A DNA stretch of 64,000 nucleotides. Source: Microlunatus speluncae (GTDB lineage Bacteria > Actinomycetota > Actinomycetes > Propionibacteriales > Propionibacteriaceae). The translations under genes were made by a program, and so were the position numbers. The notes beneath the pieces are model-generated. The model was not told the DNA's origin. It worked only from the letters and a program-made list of their open reading frames with translations, and did no database searches. Below, in pieces: positions 47,572 through 56,093 of this stretch. The stretch lies in assembly GCF_009299835.1 (NCBI RefSeq), contig NZ_VKCZ01000020.1, forward strand, positions 372,001-436,000. Direction: 5' to 3'. Every line of letters begins with the position of its first letter. The first letter of the stretch is position 1.

Positions 47572-47904
47572 ATGCGTGAATCACAGACGGCCGTGCTGGA
47601 GCGCGGCGCCGAGCTCCATGATCAACTACTGACCGAGCCGTTCGAGACCGCCTGGGCCGGCGAGGCGCGCTGGTTCGTCCAGTTCCTGCAGCCCGATCCC
47701 ACGGCGGAGATCACGATCACCCCGCAGGTCTCGCCCGACGGGCTGGCCTGGGTCGAGCACGAGGCGTTGCCGGTGACCGTGGCCGGCGACGGACTGATCA
47801 CCATCCCGCTGAGCGACTTCGGCCACTGGCTGCGGCTCGAGGTGCGCCGATCCGGCGGCACGACGCCGCCGCTGATTCGCGTCTACCTTGCCCTCAAGGA
47901 ATAA
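47572..47904 (+). CDS. Uncharacterised ~110-aa beta-rich protein (paralogue B-small)
   Basis: 110 aa. TAWAGEARWFVQFLQPDPTA, ITITPQVSPDGLAWVEHEAL, LSDFGHWLRLEVRR and LIRVYLALKE give a beta-sandwich pattern shared with 43930-44250. It sits directly after the larger paralogue, exactly as in the other arm, so the large and small proteins probably work as a pair. Function unknown. Confidence 0.75.
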   Translation: MRESQTAVLERGAELHDQLLTEPFETAWAGEARWFVQFLQPDPTAEITITPQVSPDGLAWVEHEALPVTVAGDGLITIPLSDFGHWLRLEVRRSGGTTPPLIRVYLALKE

Positions 47905-47927
47905 TCCTCAGCCGAGAAGGGAGACAG

Positions 47928-48971
47928 ATGACGGGCCGGCGTACCACCCTGGGTGATCTTGCTGCGGGCCTCGGCCTGTCCACCAACACGGTCTCCCGCG
48001 CACTGGCCGGGAAGGACGGCGTCAGCGACCGGACCCGCTCGCTGGTGCTGGACGAGGCCCGGCGGACCGGCTACCTGCCCGTCCCCGAGTCGGGCCAGCC
48101 GGGCCGGCCGGAGCCGCGCTCCCGGACCGTCGCGGTGACGATTCCGTCGGCGACGCACACGTTCTCCGCCGAGCTGATCGGCGCGATCGAGGCCGGCGCC
48201 CGGTCGGCGGGCTACTCGCTGGACATCTTCACCACCGAGGAGAGCGAGCGGGAGGAGCAGCAGATCGCCCGCCGGATCGTCGACAGCGATCTCGCCGGGG
48301 CGATCGTGATCCCGGTCCAGGGCCGGCCCGAGCCGTGGGCGGACGTGCTGGCCGCGGGCGTGCCGCTGGTCGTGGCCTCCCGGGAGGTGCCGGAGCTGCC
48401 CTGCGACTTCGTCACGGCCGACAACGTCGCCGGCAGCTACGCCGCGGTCAGGCATCTGCTCGCCCAGGGCTGTCGCCGGATCGTCCAGTTCGAGGAGGAC
48501 CTGGCGATCAGCACGATCGGCAATCGGCGGGAAGGGTACGCGCGGGCCATGGCCGAGGTGCCGGACGCGGCCGGGGAAACGATCTTGGTGCCTACCCGGC
48601 GGTTCGAGACGGCCGAGCCGCGGTGGCGGGCCACCGAGGCTCATCGTGCCTGCCTGACGCTGCTGGACCGCCAGCAGCCGTTCGACGCGATCGTCGCCGG
48701 CGATGATCATTTCGCGCTCGGCGCCCTGGCGGCGCTGACCGAACGCGGTCTCCGGGTGCCCGATCAGGTGCGGCTGGTCGGCTACGGTGATCATGCCTAC
48801 TCGCCGTGGCTGAACCCCGCGCTCACCTCGGTCCGGATCCCCACCAGGCTGATCGGCGAACTGGCCGTATCCCTGCTGCTGAAACGGATCGGGGGCGATG
48901 CCGGGGCCCCGGTCCGGCGGCAGCTCAAGCCGGAGTTGATCATCCGCCGGTCCAGCGTCGCCGCGGGCTGA
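47928..48971 (+). CDS. LacI family transcriptional regulator
   Basis: 347 aa. N-terminal LacI helix-turn-helix and hinge (TTLGDLAAGLGLSTNTVSRALAG), periplasmic-binding-like effector domain (~60-340; AVTIPSATHTFSAELIGAIE, VVASREVPELPCDFVTADN). LacI regulators bind sugars or nucleosides, so the locus is probably induced by a carbohydrate. Starts 23 nt after the small paralogue's stop, with GAAGGGAG before the ATG. Probably represses both arms of the divergent locus. Confidence 0.9.
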   Translation: MTGRRTTLGDLAAGLGLSTNTVSRALAGKDGVSDRTRSLVLDEARRTGYLPVPESGQPGRPEPRSRTVAVTIPSATHTFSAELIGAIEAGARSAGYSLDIFTTEESEREEQQIARRIVDSDLAGAIVIPVQGRPEPWADVLAAGVPLVVASREVPELPCDFVTADNVAGSYAAVRHLLAQGCRRIVQFEEDLAISTIGNRREGYARAMAEVPDAAGETILVPTRRFETAEPRWRATEAHRACLTLLDRQQPFDAIVAGDDHFALGALAALTERGLRVPDQVRLVGYGDHAYSPWLNPALTSVRIPTRLIGELAVSLLLKRIGGDAGAPVRRQLKPELIIRRSSVAAG

Positions 48972-48979
48972 GACGGCAC

Positions 48980-49011
48980 AACGCCGCGACCCGGAGTCGG
49001 GCCGCGGCGTT
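48980..49011. terminator. Strong bidirectional terminator hairpin
   Basis: Arms 48980-48993 and 48998-49011 pair with one A-C mismatch around the loop GAGT; the outer 9 bp AACGCCGCG are perfect. It stands 8 nt after the lacI-type stop and 12 nt after the stop of the convergent DUF4282 gene. Confidence 0.8.
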
Positions 49012-49022
49012 GCTGAGGTTGA

Positions 49023-50138
49023 TCAGGAGGCGGAGTCGTCGTCTTCGTCGGCGAGCTTCTCCCGGACCACGCGGATGTCCGTCGCGGTGCGGACGTTGGC
49101 CACGGCCGCCTCGAGCCCGACCCGGAGGATCGCGATCCAGAACAACACCGGGATCCAGCCGAAGATCAAGGCCAGGATGCCGAGCACCGGATTGCTGTCG
49201 CCGGTGATTCCGGCCCCGACCGCGCCGATCGTGAAGCCGCCGACGATCGACATGATCCAGTAGAGGACGCCGACCACGATGCCCGCCAGGAAGACGATCT
49301 TGGCGATGCCGGGCGTCGCGTACTTGGAGAACGACAGGTCGAAGATCGCCGAGATCGGATTCGCGTCGGCCGGCTTCTGCAGGCCGCCCTGTTGCGGCGG
49401 CTGATAGCCGTACTGCTGCTGACCCGGCTGCTGGCCGTACTGCTGTTGATCACCGCCGTACTGCTGTTGCTGCTGCCCATACTGCTGGGGCTGCTGCTGC
49501 TGGGCGCCGCCGTACTGCTGGGCCTGGCCGTACTGGGGCTGCGGCTGGCCGTACTGCTGCTGCCCGTACTGCTGCTGACCCTGCGGCGCGCCGTACTGCT
49601 GCTGCGGCGGTTGCTGCTGCTGTTGATTGCCCCAGCCGAACTGGCCGGGCGCGCCGAGCTGCTGGGTCTCCTCCGGCACGGAACTGGAGGCCGGCGACCC
49701 GGTCGGGGAACCCCAGGACTGCTGACCCGCGGCGCTGGGCTGCGAGCTCGCCTCCGGCGCGGGACCGGACGTCGGGGAGCCGGCCGGCGATCCCCAAGGC
49801 GCTTGGCTCGGCGCACTGGACTGCGACCCCGCCTCGGGCGCCGGTCCGGAACTGGGCGAGCCGGTCGGAGATCCCCACGGGTCCTGGCTCGGGGCGCTCG
49901 GCTGCGACGTGGCGCCGGGAGTCCCGGGCTGGCCGGATCCGGGCGGCGGGGACAGCACCGTGGCGTCCGGATCCGAGGCCGAGCTCGCCGACTCGTAGGC
50001 CCGAGCGGGATGCGGCTCGCCCTGATCCGCGCCCTCCGGCCGGCTCGGCGTCGGCTGGCCGAAGGCCTGGCTCGGATCGTTGGCCGGCGTGGACTCGGAC
50101 TGACCGCGCTCGGACGGATCTCCTGGCTGTTGTGACAT
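49023..50138 (-). CDS. DUF4282 membrane protein with Q/Y-rich prion-like N-terminal region
   Basis: 371 aa. Residues 1-265 are low complexity: three ~27-residue repeats with WGSPTGSP or WGSPAGSP and a SxxSxP lead, then ~100 residues rich in Gln, Tyr and Gly (QQQYGQQQYGQPQPQYG). The C-terminal ~100 residues are a DUF4282 domain with two transmembrane helices (IVFLAGIVVGVLYWIM, ILALIFGWIPVLFWIAI) and an acidic end (KLADEDDDSAS). GGGAGG sits only 1 nt before this ATG, so the real start may be the GTG at 50147, which adds 3 residues. Function unknown; such tails can drive condensation or bind the envelope. Confidence 0.8.
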   Translation of the reverse strand: MSQQPGDPSERGQSESTPANDPSQAFGQPTPSRPEGADQGEPHPARAYESASSASDPDATVLSPPPGSGQPGTPGATSQPSAPSQDPWGSPTGSPSSGPAPEAGSQSSAPSQAPWGSPAGSPTSGPAPEASSQPSAAGQQSWGSPTGSPASSSVPEETQQLGAPGQFGWGNQQQQQPPQQQYGAPQGQQQYGQQQYGQPQPQYGQAQQYGGAQQQQPQQYGQQQQQYGGDQQQYGQQPGQQQYGYQPPQQGGLQKPADANPISAIFDLSFSKYATPGIAKIVFLAGIVVGVLYWIMSIVGGFTIGAVGAGITGDSNPVLGILALIFGWIPVLFWIAILRVGLEAAVANVRTATDIRVVREKLADEDDDSAS

Positions 50139-50187
50139 GCCTCCCACTATCTCCTAGTTGTCGCCGAAGGGCTAGGACCGGCGCGGC

Positions 50188-53100
50188 CTACGAGTCGCCG
50201 GCCGACTGACGCCGACGGACCACCGAAGTGATCACCAGTGCGGCACCGCCGAGCACGGCGATCCCGGCGATGATCAACAGCGCGAGACCGATGTTTGAGC
50301 CGGTGTTCGGCAGTGCTCCGTCGTCGTCGCCGGGGTTCGGCGACTGACCGTCGTCAACGCCCGGTCCGCTCCCGGCGGCGGTGATCACGATCGTCACCGT
50401 GGCCTGGAAGTCGCCGGACCCTGCGACGATCTTGTGCTCGCCCGGCGCGGTGTCCGCCGGAATGACGGCGGTCAGGCTGCCGGCGCCGTCCGCGTCGATC
50501 GCCAGCATCCCCAGCTCCATCGGCTCGGAATGCAATGTGACCGGCACGGTCGATCCGGCCTCGAAGCCGGTGGCCTCGACCTCGATCTGATCACCCGGCG
50601 CCGCCTGTCCCGGTCGTACCGTGATCTTGGGCTCGTCCGCCGGCTCCGATCCGCCGCCGGTGATCGTCACCGGCAGGGTGATCGTGGTCTCGGTCGGAGC
50701 CGCAGTGATCACCAGCGTCGCCGGACCCGCCGGCACGCCGGCCGGCACCTCGATCGTCAGCGTCGCGGCGCCGTCGGTGACGGTGGCAGTGCCGACGGTT
50801 TGATCACCGATCTTGGCCGTCAGCGCCGTGTTGGCCGGAGCCTCCGCGCCGCTGAAGTCGATCGTGTTGAGCGGGCCGCCGGTGGTCCGCTCGGTGCTGC
50901 CGACCTGCAGTTCGTACGCCTCACCGACCGCGAGTTCGCTCGGGATCGGCGCCGCGGCGACCGCCCGCTTCGCATAGGACGGGCTGAGCGGCGAGGCCGC
51001 CTTCACGAACTCGGTCCAGGAGTCGAGATCGATCAGCCCCGAGTCACGCTTGTCGGCGGCATCGGCGAGCACGTGGAAGTTGTCGCCGCCCGCCGCGAGG
51101 AAGCTGGCCGTGCCGATCCGATAGGTCGCCGCCGGGTCGTACGGCTGGCCGTCGATCATGATCGACGTGATCCGCTCGCCCTGGGCCTGCGACGCGTCAT
51201 AGGTGTAGCTGACGTTGTCGGACACGCCGAGCTGCAGATACGGCCGGGACCCGGTGAACGGCGAACCGTCGGCGTTGGTCTGCCACTGCTGCTCGAGCAG
51301 CGTCTTGAACTGGGCGCCGGTCAGATCCAGCGTGACCAGCGTGTTCGCGAACGGCAGCACGGCCGCCGCGTCGGAGTAGGTGATCTCTCCGGCGTCGAGA
51401 TCCTCCCGGTTGCCGCCCGGGTTCTGGATGCCGATCTGGGCGCCGCCGCGCTGGGGGTCGGACAACTGCTCCCGGAACATGTTGGCGACCAGGTCGCTGA
51501 TCGTCGACTCGGCGGCCCGGTCCTCGAGCGTCCCGTCGTCGGTGGCGACCGTGCCCCGGGTGATCGGAGCCGTGGCCTCGCCGATCACCACGCTGCCGAG
51601 CTCGTCGGCCTTGGCCAGCGCGTCGGCGACGATCTCGGAGATCTTCTTGACCCGCGGGTAGGTGTTGATCAACTCCTCGTTCGGCGTCTCGGTGATCGCC
51701 AGGTTCTCCACCGTGTACGAAGCGACCGCCCCCGACTCGTCGAAGCGCAGCGTCACCTTGCCCAGCAGGGCACCGTAGGACTCGGCCTGCAGGATCGGCC
51801 GGGTCTTGCCCTGCACCCCGGGGATCGGGCCGTCCCAGGCGTAGGCCTGGTGGGTGTGACCGGTGAAGATCGCGTCGACCGCGGCCGAGGTCTGGTTGAC
51901 GATCTTGGCGAACATGCCGCCCTTGGACACCTCGTCGGCCAGGGTGCCGTTGGGCTCACCCTCGACCGCACCCTCGTGGTATTCGGCGATGATCACGTCG
52001 GCCTCGCCGTTGGCCTCGTCGCCGTCGGACAGCTGCTGCGCGACCCGATTGACCGCGTCCACCGGATCCCCGAAGTCGAGGTCGGCGATGCCATCGGGCG
52101 AGACCAGCGAACGGGTCTCGGCCGTGACCGTACCGATCACGGCGACGGTGCGGCCCGCCTTCTCGAACGTCGCGTACTCCGGCAGCGCTGGAGTCTTGGT
52201 GCCCCGCTGATAGACGTTCGCACCGAGGTAGTCCCAGTCGGCCCGGTCGTCGACCCGGCCGGTCAGGTCGGCGAAGCCTTTGTCGAACTCGTGGTTGCCG
52301 ACCGCCGAGGCGGCCAGCTCGGCCGCGTTCAGCACGTCGATCGTCGGGTTGTCCTGCTGGATCGAGGAGGCGAACAGTGAGGCGCCGATGTTGTCGCCGG
52401 CGGACAGGAACAGCGTGTTGTCCTCGCCGGCCTGCTCGCGCTGCTGCTCGATGGTGCCGAACACCGCGACGGTGTTCGGCGACTCCGCGGCGATCCGGCC
52501 GTGGAAGTCGTTGATGTTCAGCAGGGTCAGCTCGGCCGGCCCCTCGGCACCCGCGGCCAGGCCCATGATCACCGGATCATGATCACTGGAGCGCCGGGCG
52601 TCGTCGTCGTAGTAGTCGATCGCCGTGGCGCCGAAGGTGGAGTATTCCAGCGCCGCCGATTCGCCGGCGTTGATGTTCCAGACGGCGGCCTCGGACTTGC
52701 GCTCGGCCAGCGCCGAGTTGATCAAGATGTGGTCCAACGACCCGGCCAGACCGGAGAAGTTGTACGAATACTGATCGGCCGGCGCGGCCTCCTCGAAGCC
52801 CGCGGCGGCCAGCCGCTGCAGCGGGTCCTCGCGGGTGTAGGAGTTGAAGTCGCCGATCAGCGCGACGGACTCGGTGTTCGCCGCCTGCTGCAACTCGGGC
52901 AGCCATTCCACCAGCGCCGTGGCCTGCCGGGTCCGGTCGCCGTTGAAGGCGCCCTGACCATCGCCGGAGTCGGCGTTGTCGCCGGTCGCGTCGGAGCCGC
53001 TGCTCTTGGACTTGAAGTGGTTGACCACGACAAGGGTCGGCTCGCCGCCTCCCGCTGCGGTGAAGCTGGCCGCGATCGGAGTCCGGGCATTGGCGAACGC

Positions 53101-54468
53101 CCCGCCGTCACCGGCCGCGGAGCCGAGCGCGTACGCCTTGCCGTTCAGCTCGACCTCGGCCGGCTGATAGATGATCGCGTTGGTGATGAAGTCCTGCTGG
53201 TCGGTCGGCTGCAGCTGATCGGAGGAGGGGACGAACGCCCACTTCTCCGACCCGGCGGCCTCGTTCAGGGCGGCCACCAGGGTCTTCGTCGCCTCGTCGG
53301 CGTCCTCGCCGAGCCGGGCCGAGTTCTCGATCTCCATCAGGCCGGTGACCGAGGCGTCGAGTTCGTTGATCGCGGTGACGATCTTGGCCTGCTGCCGCTG
53401 CAGATCCTCGGCGTCCCAGGCGCCGCGGACGTCGCAGTCGAAGGTGACGTTGGGTCCGTCGGAGCCGGCCGGCTCGTTGCCCTCGCAGTCGGCCCGTCCC
53501 TCGCCGGTGGTGGTGAAGTAGTTGAGCACGTTGAACGACGCGATCGTGAAGTCGCCGCCGACCTGCGGCGCGTCCGGGGTCGCGGCCGGATCGATCTCGG
53601 CCACCTCATCGCCGGCCGCGATCGGCCCGACCGGGTTGAACTTCCACTTGCCGTTGCGCCAGTCGATGATCACCGGGGCGCTGAGGCGCAGCGTGTCGCC
53701 GACGGTGACGCCCTCGCCGGTCTTGAGATAGGGCAGCGTGTCGTCGGAGCCGAACTGCCGGTTGGTGCCGTCGTCGAGGTTGACCTGGATGGCCCGGTTG
53801 GTGGCTGCCTGCGCGGCGGCCTCGGCCGAGCCGGGCCGGCCGGCGTCGGTCGGCTGCACCGGCAGTTCGCCGCCGGCGGCCAGGCCGAGCTCGCCGTACG
53901 GGAGCAGTGGGTAGGTGTCGCTGACCAGGAAGTCCTCGTCGCTCGCGTACAGCATCGACTCGTAGTTCTCGCGCTGCGCGGCCGTGTCGGCCCAGGCCGT
54001 GGTGATCGGCTCCGGATCGGCCAGGTTCGGCCGCGGGACCACCTTGACGTCGCGCGCGGCGGCGATCGCGAGCTGGGTCAGCCCCTGGTATTCGCCGGCG
54101 GTGCCGGTCACCTGGACCTGGTCGCCGACCTCGACCGCCCGGAACGTCACGTTGCCGGTGTAGACGAAGATCGCGTCGGAGCCGGCGGCCGGATCCTTGT
54201 CCTCGCCGCCGCTGCCCGGTGCCTGGATGACGAAGCCGTTGAAGCCACGGTCGTCCTTCGGATAGACCGCGGTGACCACCGCCGGCTCGGTCTGCACGAC
54301 CTGCCCCTTCAGCGGGGTCTCGGCTCCCGTGCCCTGGATGTCGGCGATGGACACCGGCTCGGCCGCGCCGGCGGGCGGCGGACTGATCAGCAGCAGGCCG
54401 AGTGCGAGCGCCACGGCGAGCAGGGACGAGAGGGTGATTCGGGCACGAGAGTAGTGACCTGACAGCAC
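50188..54468 (-). CDS. Cell-wall-anchored ExeM/NucH-type nuclease fused to 5'-nucleotidase
   Basis: 1426 aa. Signal peptide 1-36; OB-fold-like region ~40-160 (IADIQGTGAETPLKGQ); endonuclease/exonuclease/phosphatase domain ~250-620 with LMEIENSA near 379 and NHFKSKSSGSDATG near 483; metallophosphatase ~650-890 with LLNINDFHGRI and GNHEFDKG; 5'-nucleotidase C-terminal domain ~930-1160; two Ig-like segments; LPNTG sortase motif near 1381 followed by a membrane helix and RRRQ tail. It would degrade extracellular DNA to nucleotides and strip the phosphate, at the cell surface. GTG start at 54468 follows GGAGGAG. The continuing frame upstream is not coding. Confidence 0.92.
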   Translation of the reverse strand: MLSGHYSRARITLSSLLAVALALGLLLISPPPAGAAEPVSIADIQGTGAETPLKGQVVQTEPAVVTAVYPKDDRGFNGFVIQAPGSGGEDKDPAAGSDAIFVYTGNVTFRAVEVGDQVQVTGTAGEYQGLTQLAIAAARDVKVVPRPNLADPEPITTAWADTAAQRENYESMLYASDEDFLVSDTYPLLPYGELGLAAGGELPVQPTDAGRPGSAEAAAQAATNRAIQVNLDDGTNRQFGSDDTLPYLKTGEGVTVGDTLRLSAPVIIDWRNGKWKFNPVGPIAAGDEVAEIDPAATPDAPQVGGDFTIASFNVLNYFTTTGEGRADCEGNEPAGSDGPNVTFDCDVRGAWDAEDLQRQQAKIVTAINELDASVTGLMEIENSARLGEDADEATKTLVAALNEAAGSEKWAFVPSSDQLQPTDQQDFITNAIIYQPAEVELNGKAYALGSAAGDGGAFANARTPIAASFTAAGGGEPTLVVVNHFKSKSSGSDATGDNADSGDGQGAFNGDRTRQATALVEWLPELQQAANTESVALIGDFNSYTREDPLQRLAAAGFEEAAPADQYSYNFSGLAGSLDHILINSALAERKSEAAVWNINAGESAALEYSTFGATAIDYYDDDARRSSDHDPVIMGLAAGAEGPAELTLLNINDFHGRIAAESPNTVAVFGTIEQQREQAGEDNTLFLSAGDNIGASLFASSIQQDNPTIDVLNAAELAASAVGNHEFDKGFADLTGRVDDRADWDYLGANVYQRGTKTPALPEYATFEKAGRTVAVIGTVTAETRSLVSPDGIADLDFGDPVDAVNRVAQQLSDGDEANGEADVIIAEYHEGAVEGEPNGTLADEVSKGGMFAKIVNQTSAAVDAIFTGHTHQAYAWDGPIPGVQGKTRPILQAESYGALLGKVTLRFDESGAVASYTVENLAITETPNEELINTYPRVKKISEIVADALAKADELGSVVIGEATAPITRGTVATDDGTLEDRAAESTISDLVANMFREQLSDPQRGGAQIGIQNPGGNREDLDAGEITYSDAAAVLPFANTLVTLDLTGAQFKTLLEQQWQTNADGSPFTGSRPYLQLGVSDNVSYTYDASQAQGERITSIMIDGQPYDPAATYRIGTASFLAAGGDNFHVLADAADKRDSGLIDLDSWTEFVKAASPLSPSYAKRAVAAAPIPSELAVGEAYELQVGSTERTTGGPLNTIDFSGAEAPANTALTAKIGDQTVGTATVTDGAATLTIEVPAGVPAGPATLVITAAPTETTITLPVTITGGGSEPADEPKITVRPGQAAPGDQIEVEATGFEAGSTVPVTLHSEPMELGMLAIDADGAGSLTAVIPADTAPGEHKIVAGSGDFQATVTIVITAAGSGPGVDDGQSPNPGDDDGALPNTGSNIGLALLIIAGIAVLGGAALVITSVVRRRQSAGDS

Positions 54469-54605
54469 TGAAGCTCCTCCGAGCGACCAGGCCCGCCGCA
54501 GCGAGGGTGGGCGGGCATTCCCTGGGACAACCTCTCGCGGTCCGGCCGGCTTCGCAACCCGATCCGGGGAAATTCGCCCAGCCGTCATTTGCCGCCCGCC
54601 GGGCA

Positions 54606-55490
54606 TCACGCCGTCGCTGCGCGGAAGAACCGGACCGCGTGTTCCAAGAGCTCTCGTCTCGCCGGCGAGACGTAGGCGTCCTCGCGCCAGACGACGGACA
54701 GCGTCCGGAAACTGTCCGGATGATCCAGCCGTACGGCCACGGCCGACACCCGTGGCTCCGCCGCCCGGGCCATCGCGGGGGCCAGCCCGATCCCCAGCCC
54801 GGCGTCGATCAGGTCGACCATCACGGTCGGCTCGTCGCACTCGCAGACGATGTCGGCCTCGACCCCGGCGTCGACGAGCAGCCGGTCGGTCAGCACCCGG
54901 AGCCAATGGCCCGGCCGGTTCACGATCAGCCGCTCGCCGGCCAGCTCGGCCACGGCGACCCGGTCCCGGGATGCCAGCCGATGCGTGGCGGGCAGGGCGA
55001 GCAGGACCTCCTCGCGCAGCAGGGCCCGGGACCGCAGCTCCGGGTCGGTGAGCGGCTGGGAGGCGAAGGCGAGGTCCAGGGTGCCGTCCCGAAGCTGCCG
55101 GACCATCGCGGCCGGTGCGGCCTCGGCCAGCCGCACGTCGATCTCCGGGTGATCGGTCAGGAACGCCGTGAGCATCGGGGTCAGCCTGCGTAGCGTCTCC
55201 GTCGCGATGGACACCCGCCCGTGCTCGAGACCGACCGCGTCCGCGAGCTCGCGGCGCCCGTCGTCCAGTTCGGCCAGCGCGCGATCGACCCGGCGCAGGA
55301 AGGTTGCGCCGAAGGAGTTCAGTCGGAGATTGCGGCCCCGGCGGTCGAACAGCCGGACGCCGAGGTCGGACTCCAGCCGCTTGAGCACCCGGCTCAGGGC
55401 GGGTTGGGCGATCCGGAGCTGGTCGGCGGCGCGGCTGACGTGCTCCGTCCGGGCCACAGCCTGGAAGTAGCGCAGGGCGAGCAGATCCAT
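54606..55490 (-). CDS. LysR family transcriptional regulator
   Basis: 294 aa. N-terminal winged helix (LLALRYFQAVARTEHVSRAADQL, ALSRVLKRLESDLGVRLFDR) and LysR substrate-binding domain (GRVSIATETLRRLTPMLTAF). Leaderless start: TAAGAT 6 nt upstream. Divergent from the membrane protein gene 55578-56093, which it may control. Effector unknown. Confidence 0.9.
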   Translation of the reverse strand: MDLLALRYFQAVARTEHVSRAADQLRIAQPALSRVLKRLESDLGVRLFDRRGRNLRLNSFGATFLRRVDRALAELDDGRRELADAVGLEHGRVSIATETLRRLTPMLTAFLTDHPEIDVRLAEAAPAAMVRQLRDGTLDLAFASQPLTDPELRSRALLREEVLLALPATHRLASRDRVAVAELAGERLIVNRPGHWLRVLTDRLLVDAGVEADIVCECDEPTVMVDLIDAGLGIGLAPAMARAAEPRVSAVAVRLDHPDSFRTLSVVWREDAYVSPARRELLEHAVRFFRAATA

Positions 55491-55496
55491 CAGTCC

Positions 55497-55502
55497 ATCT
55501 TA
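55497..55502 (-). promoter_or_regulatory. -10 box of a leaderless promoter (LysR gene)
   Basis: TAAGAT, minus strand, 6 nt before the ATG at 55490. Confidence 0.5.
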
Positions 55503-55563
55503 TGGCCCGGTGGTTATGAATCAGTCTCCGAACTGGTCTTGGACGCCATGGATGCCGCCTCCC

Positions 55564-55569
55564 TAACGT
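55564..55569 (+). promoter_or_regulatory. -10 box of a leaderless promoter (membrane protein gene)
   Basis: TAACGT, 8 nt before the GTG at 55578. It favours this start over an ATG at 55548, which would place the box inside the gene. Confidence 0.45.
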
Positions 55570-55577
55570 CGTGGACT

Positions 55578-56093
55578 GTGCGAACCTCAGCGAACGATCC
55601 GGCCGTCCTGAGCCCGGCCGTCCCGAGCCCGGACAGCCCGAGCCCGGAGGGGGCCGGGCGTGGGCGGCGTCGGGCCGGCGCCCGTGGCCTCTGGTGGGCT
55701 GTGCGAATCGTCGCCACCCTGCACGGCGTAGCTGTCATCGGCCAGCCGACCTTGGCCGGCGCCTACCTCGGCGGCAACTACGACATGCTCGTGCTGCACG
55801 CCCGCGGTGCCGACCTGGTGACCTCACTGAGCTTCTTGCAGTTGATCCTCGCGGTGCTGCTCTGGATCCTCGGCGGCCCGCGCTGGCCCACCCTGGCGAC
55901 GCTGCTGCTGGTCACGGCCGAGACCGCCCAGTACTTCGCCGGGTTGGCCGGCGCCCTGGAGCTGCACGTCCCGCTCGGCGTGGGCGTGGTGACCGGCTCC
56001 CTGTTCCTGATGATCTTCCTCTGGTGGCCGGCGACCTCTCGTTCCCTGAGCCGGTCGAAGGGCAAGCCTCATGATCAGGAAGCGGATCGGTGA
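55578..56093 (+). CDS. Small four-TM membrane protein upstream of the multicopper oxidase
   Basis: 171 aa with about four transmembrane helices (GLWWAVRIVATLHGVAVI, LVTSLSFLQLILAVLLWILG, LATLLLVTAETAQYFAGL, VVTGSLFLMIFLWWP). Not recognised. The C-terminus (SLSRSKGKPHDQEADR) is written by a REP-like element at 56040-56068 and is unlikely to be ancestral. Stop overlaps the multicopper oxidase start (GTGA), so the two are co-expressed. An ATG at 55548 is an alternative start. Confidence 0.65.
   Translation: MRTSANDPAVLSPAVPSPDSPSPEGAGRGRRRAGARGLWWAVRIVATLHGVAVIGQPTLAGAYLGGNYDMLVLHARGADLVTSLSFLQLILAVLLWILGGPRWPTLATLLLVTAETAQYFAGLAGALELHVPLGVGVVTGSLFLMIFLWWPATSRSLSRSKGKPHDQEADR
56040..56068 (+). 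repeat. REP-like element (TTCCCTGAGCC family) at a gene's 3' end
   Basis: CGTTCCCTGAGCCGGTCGAA followed by GGGCAAGCC; differs by one base from the copy at 42429. It encodes the last residues of the upstream membrane protein. Confidence 0.7.

Noticed and set aside
52501..54462. 653-codon plus-strand open frame opposite the cell-wall nuclease
   Set aside because: Shadow frame rich in Val/Arg/Gly with no recognisable domain.
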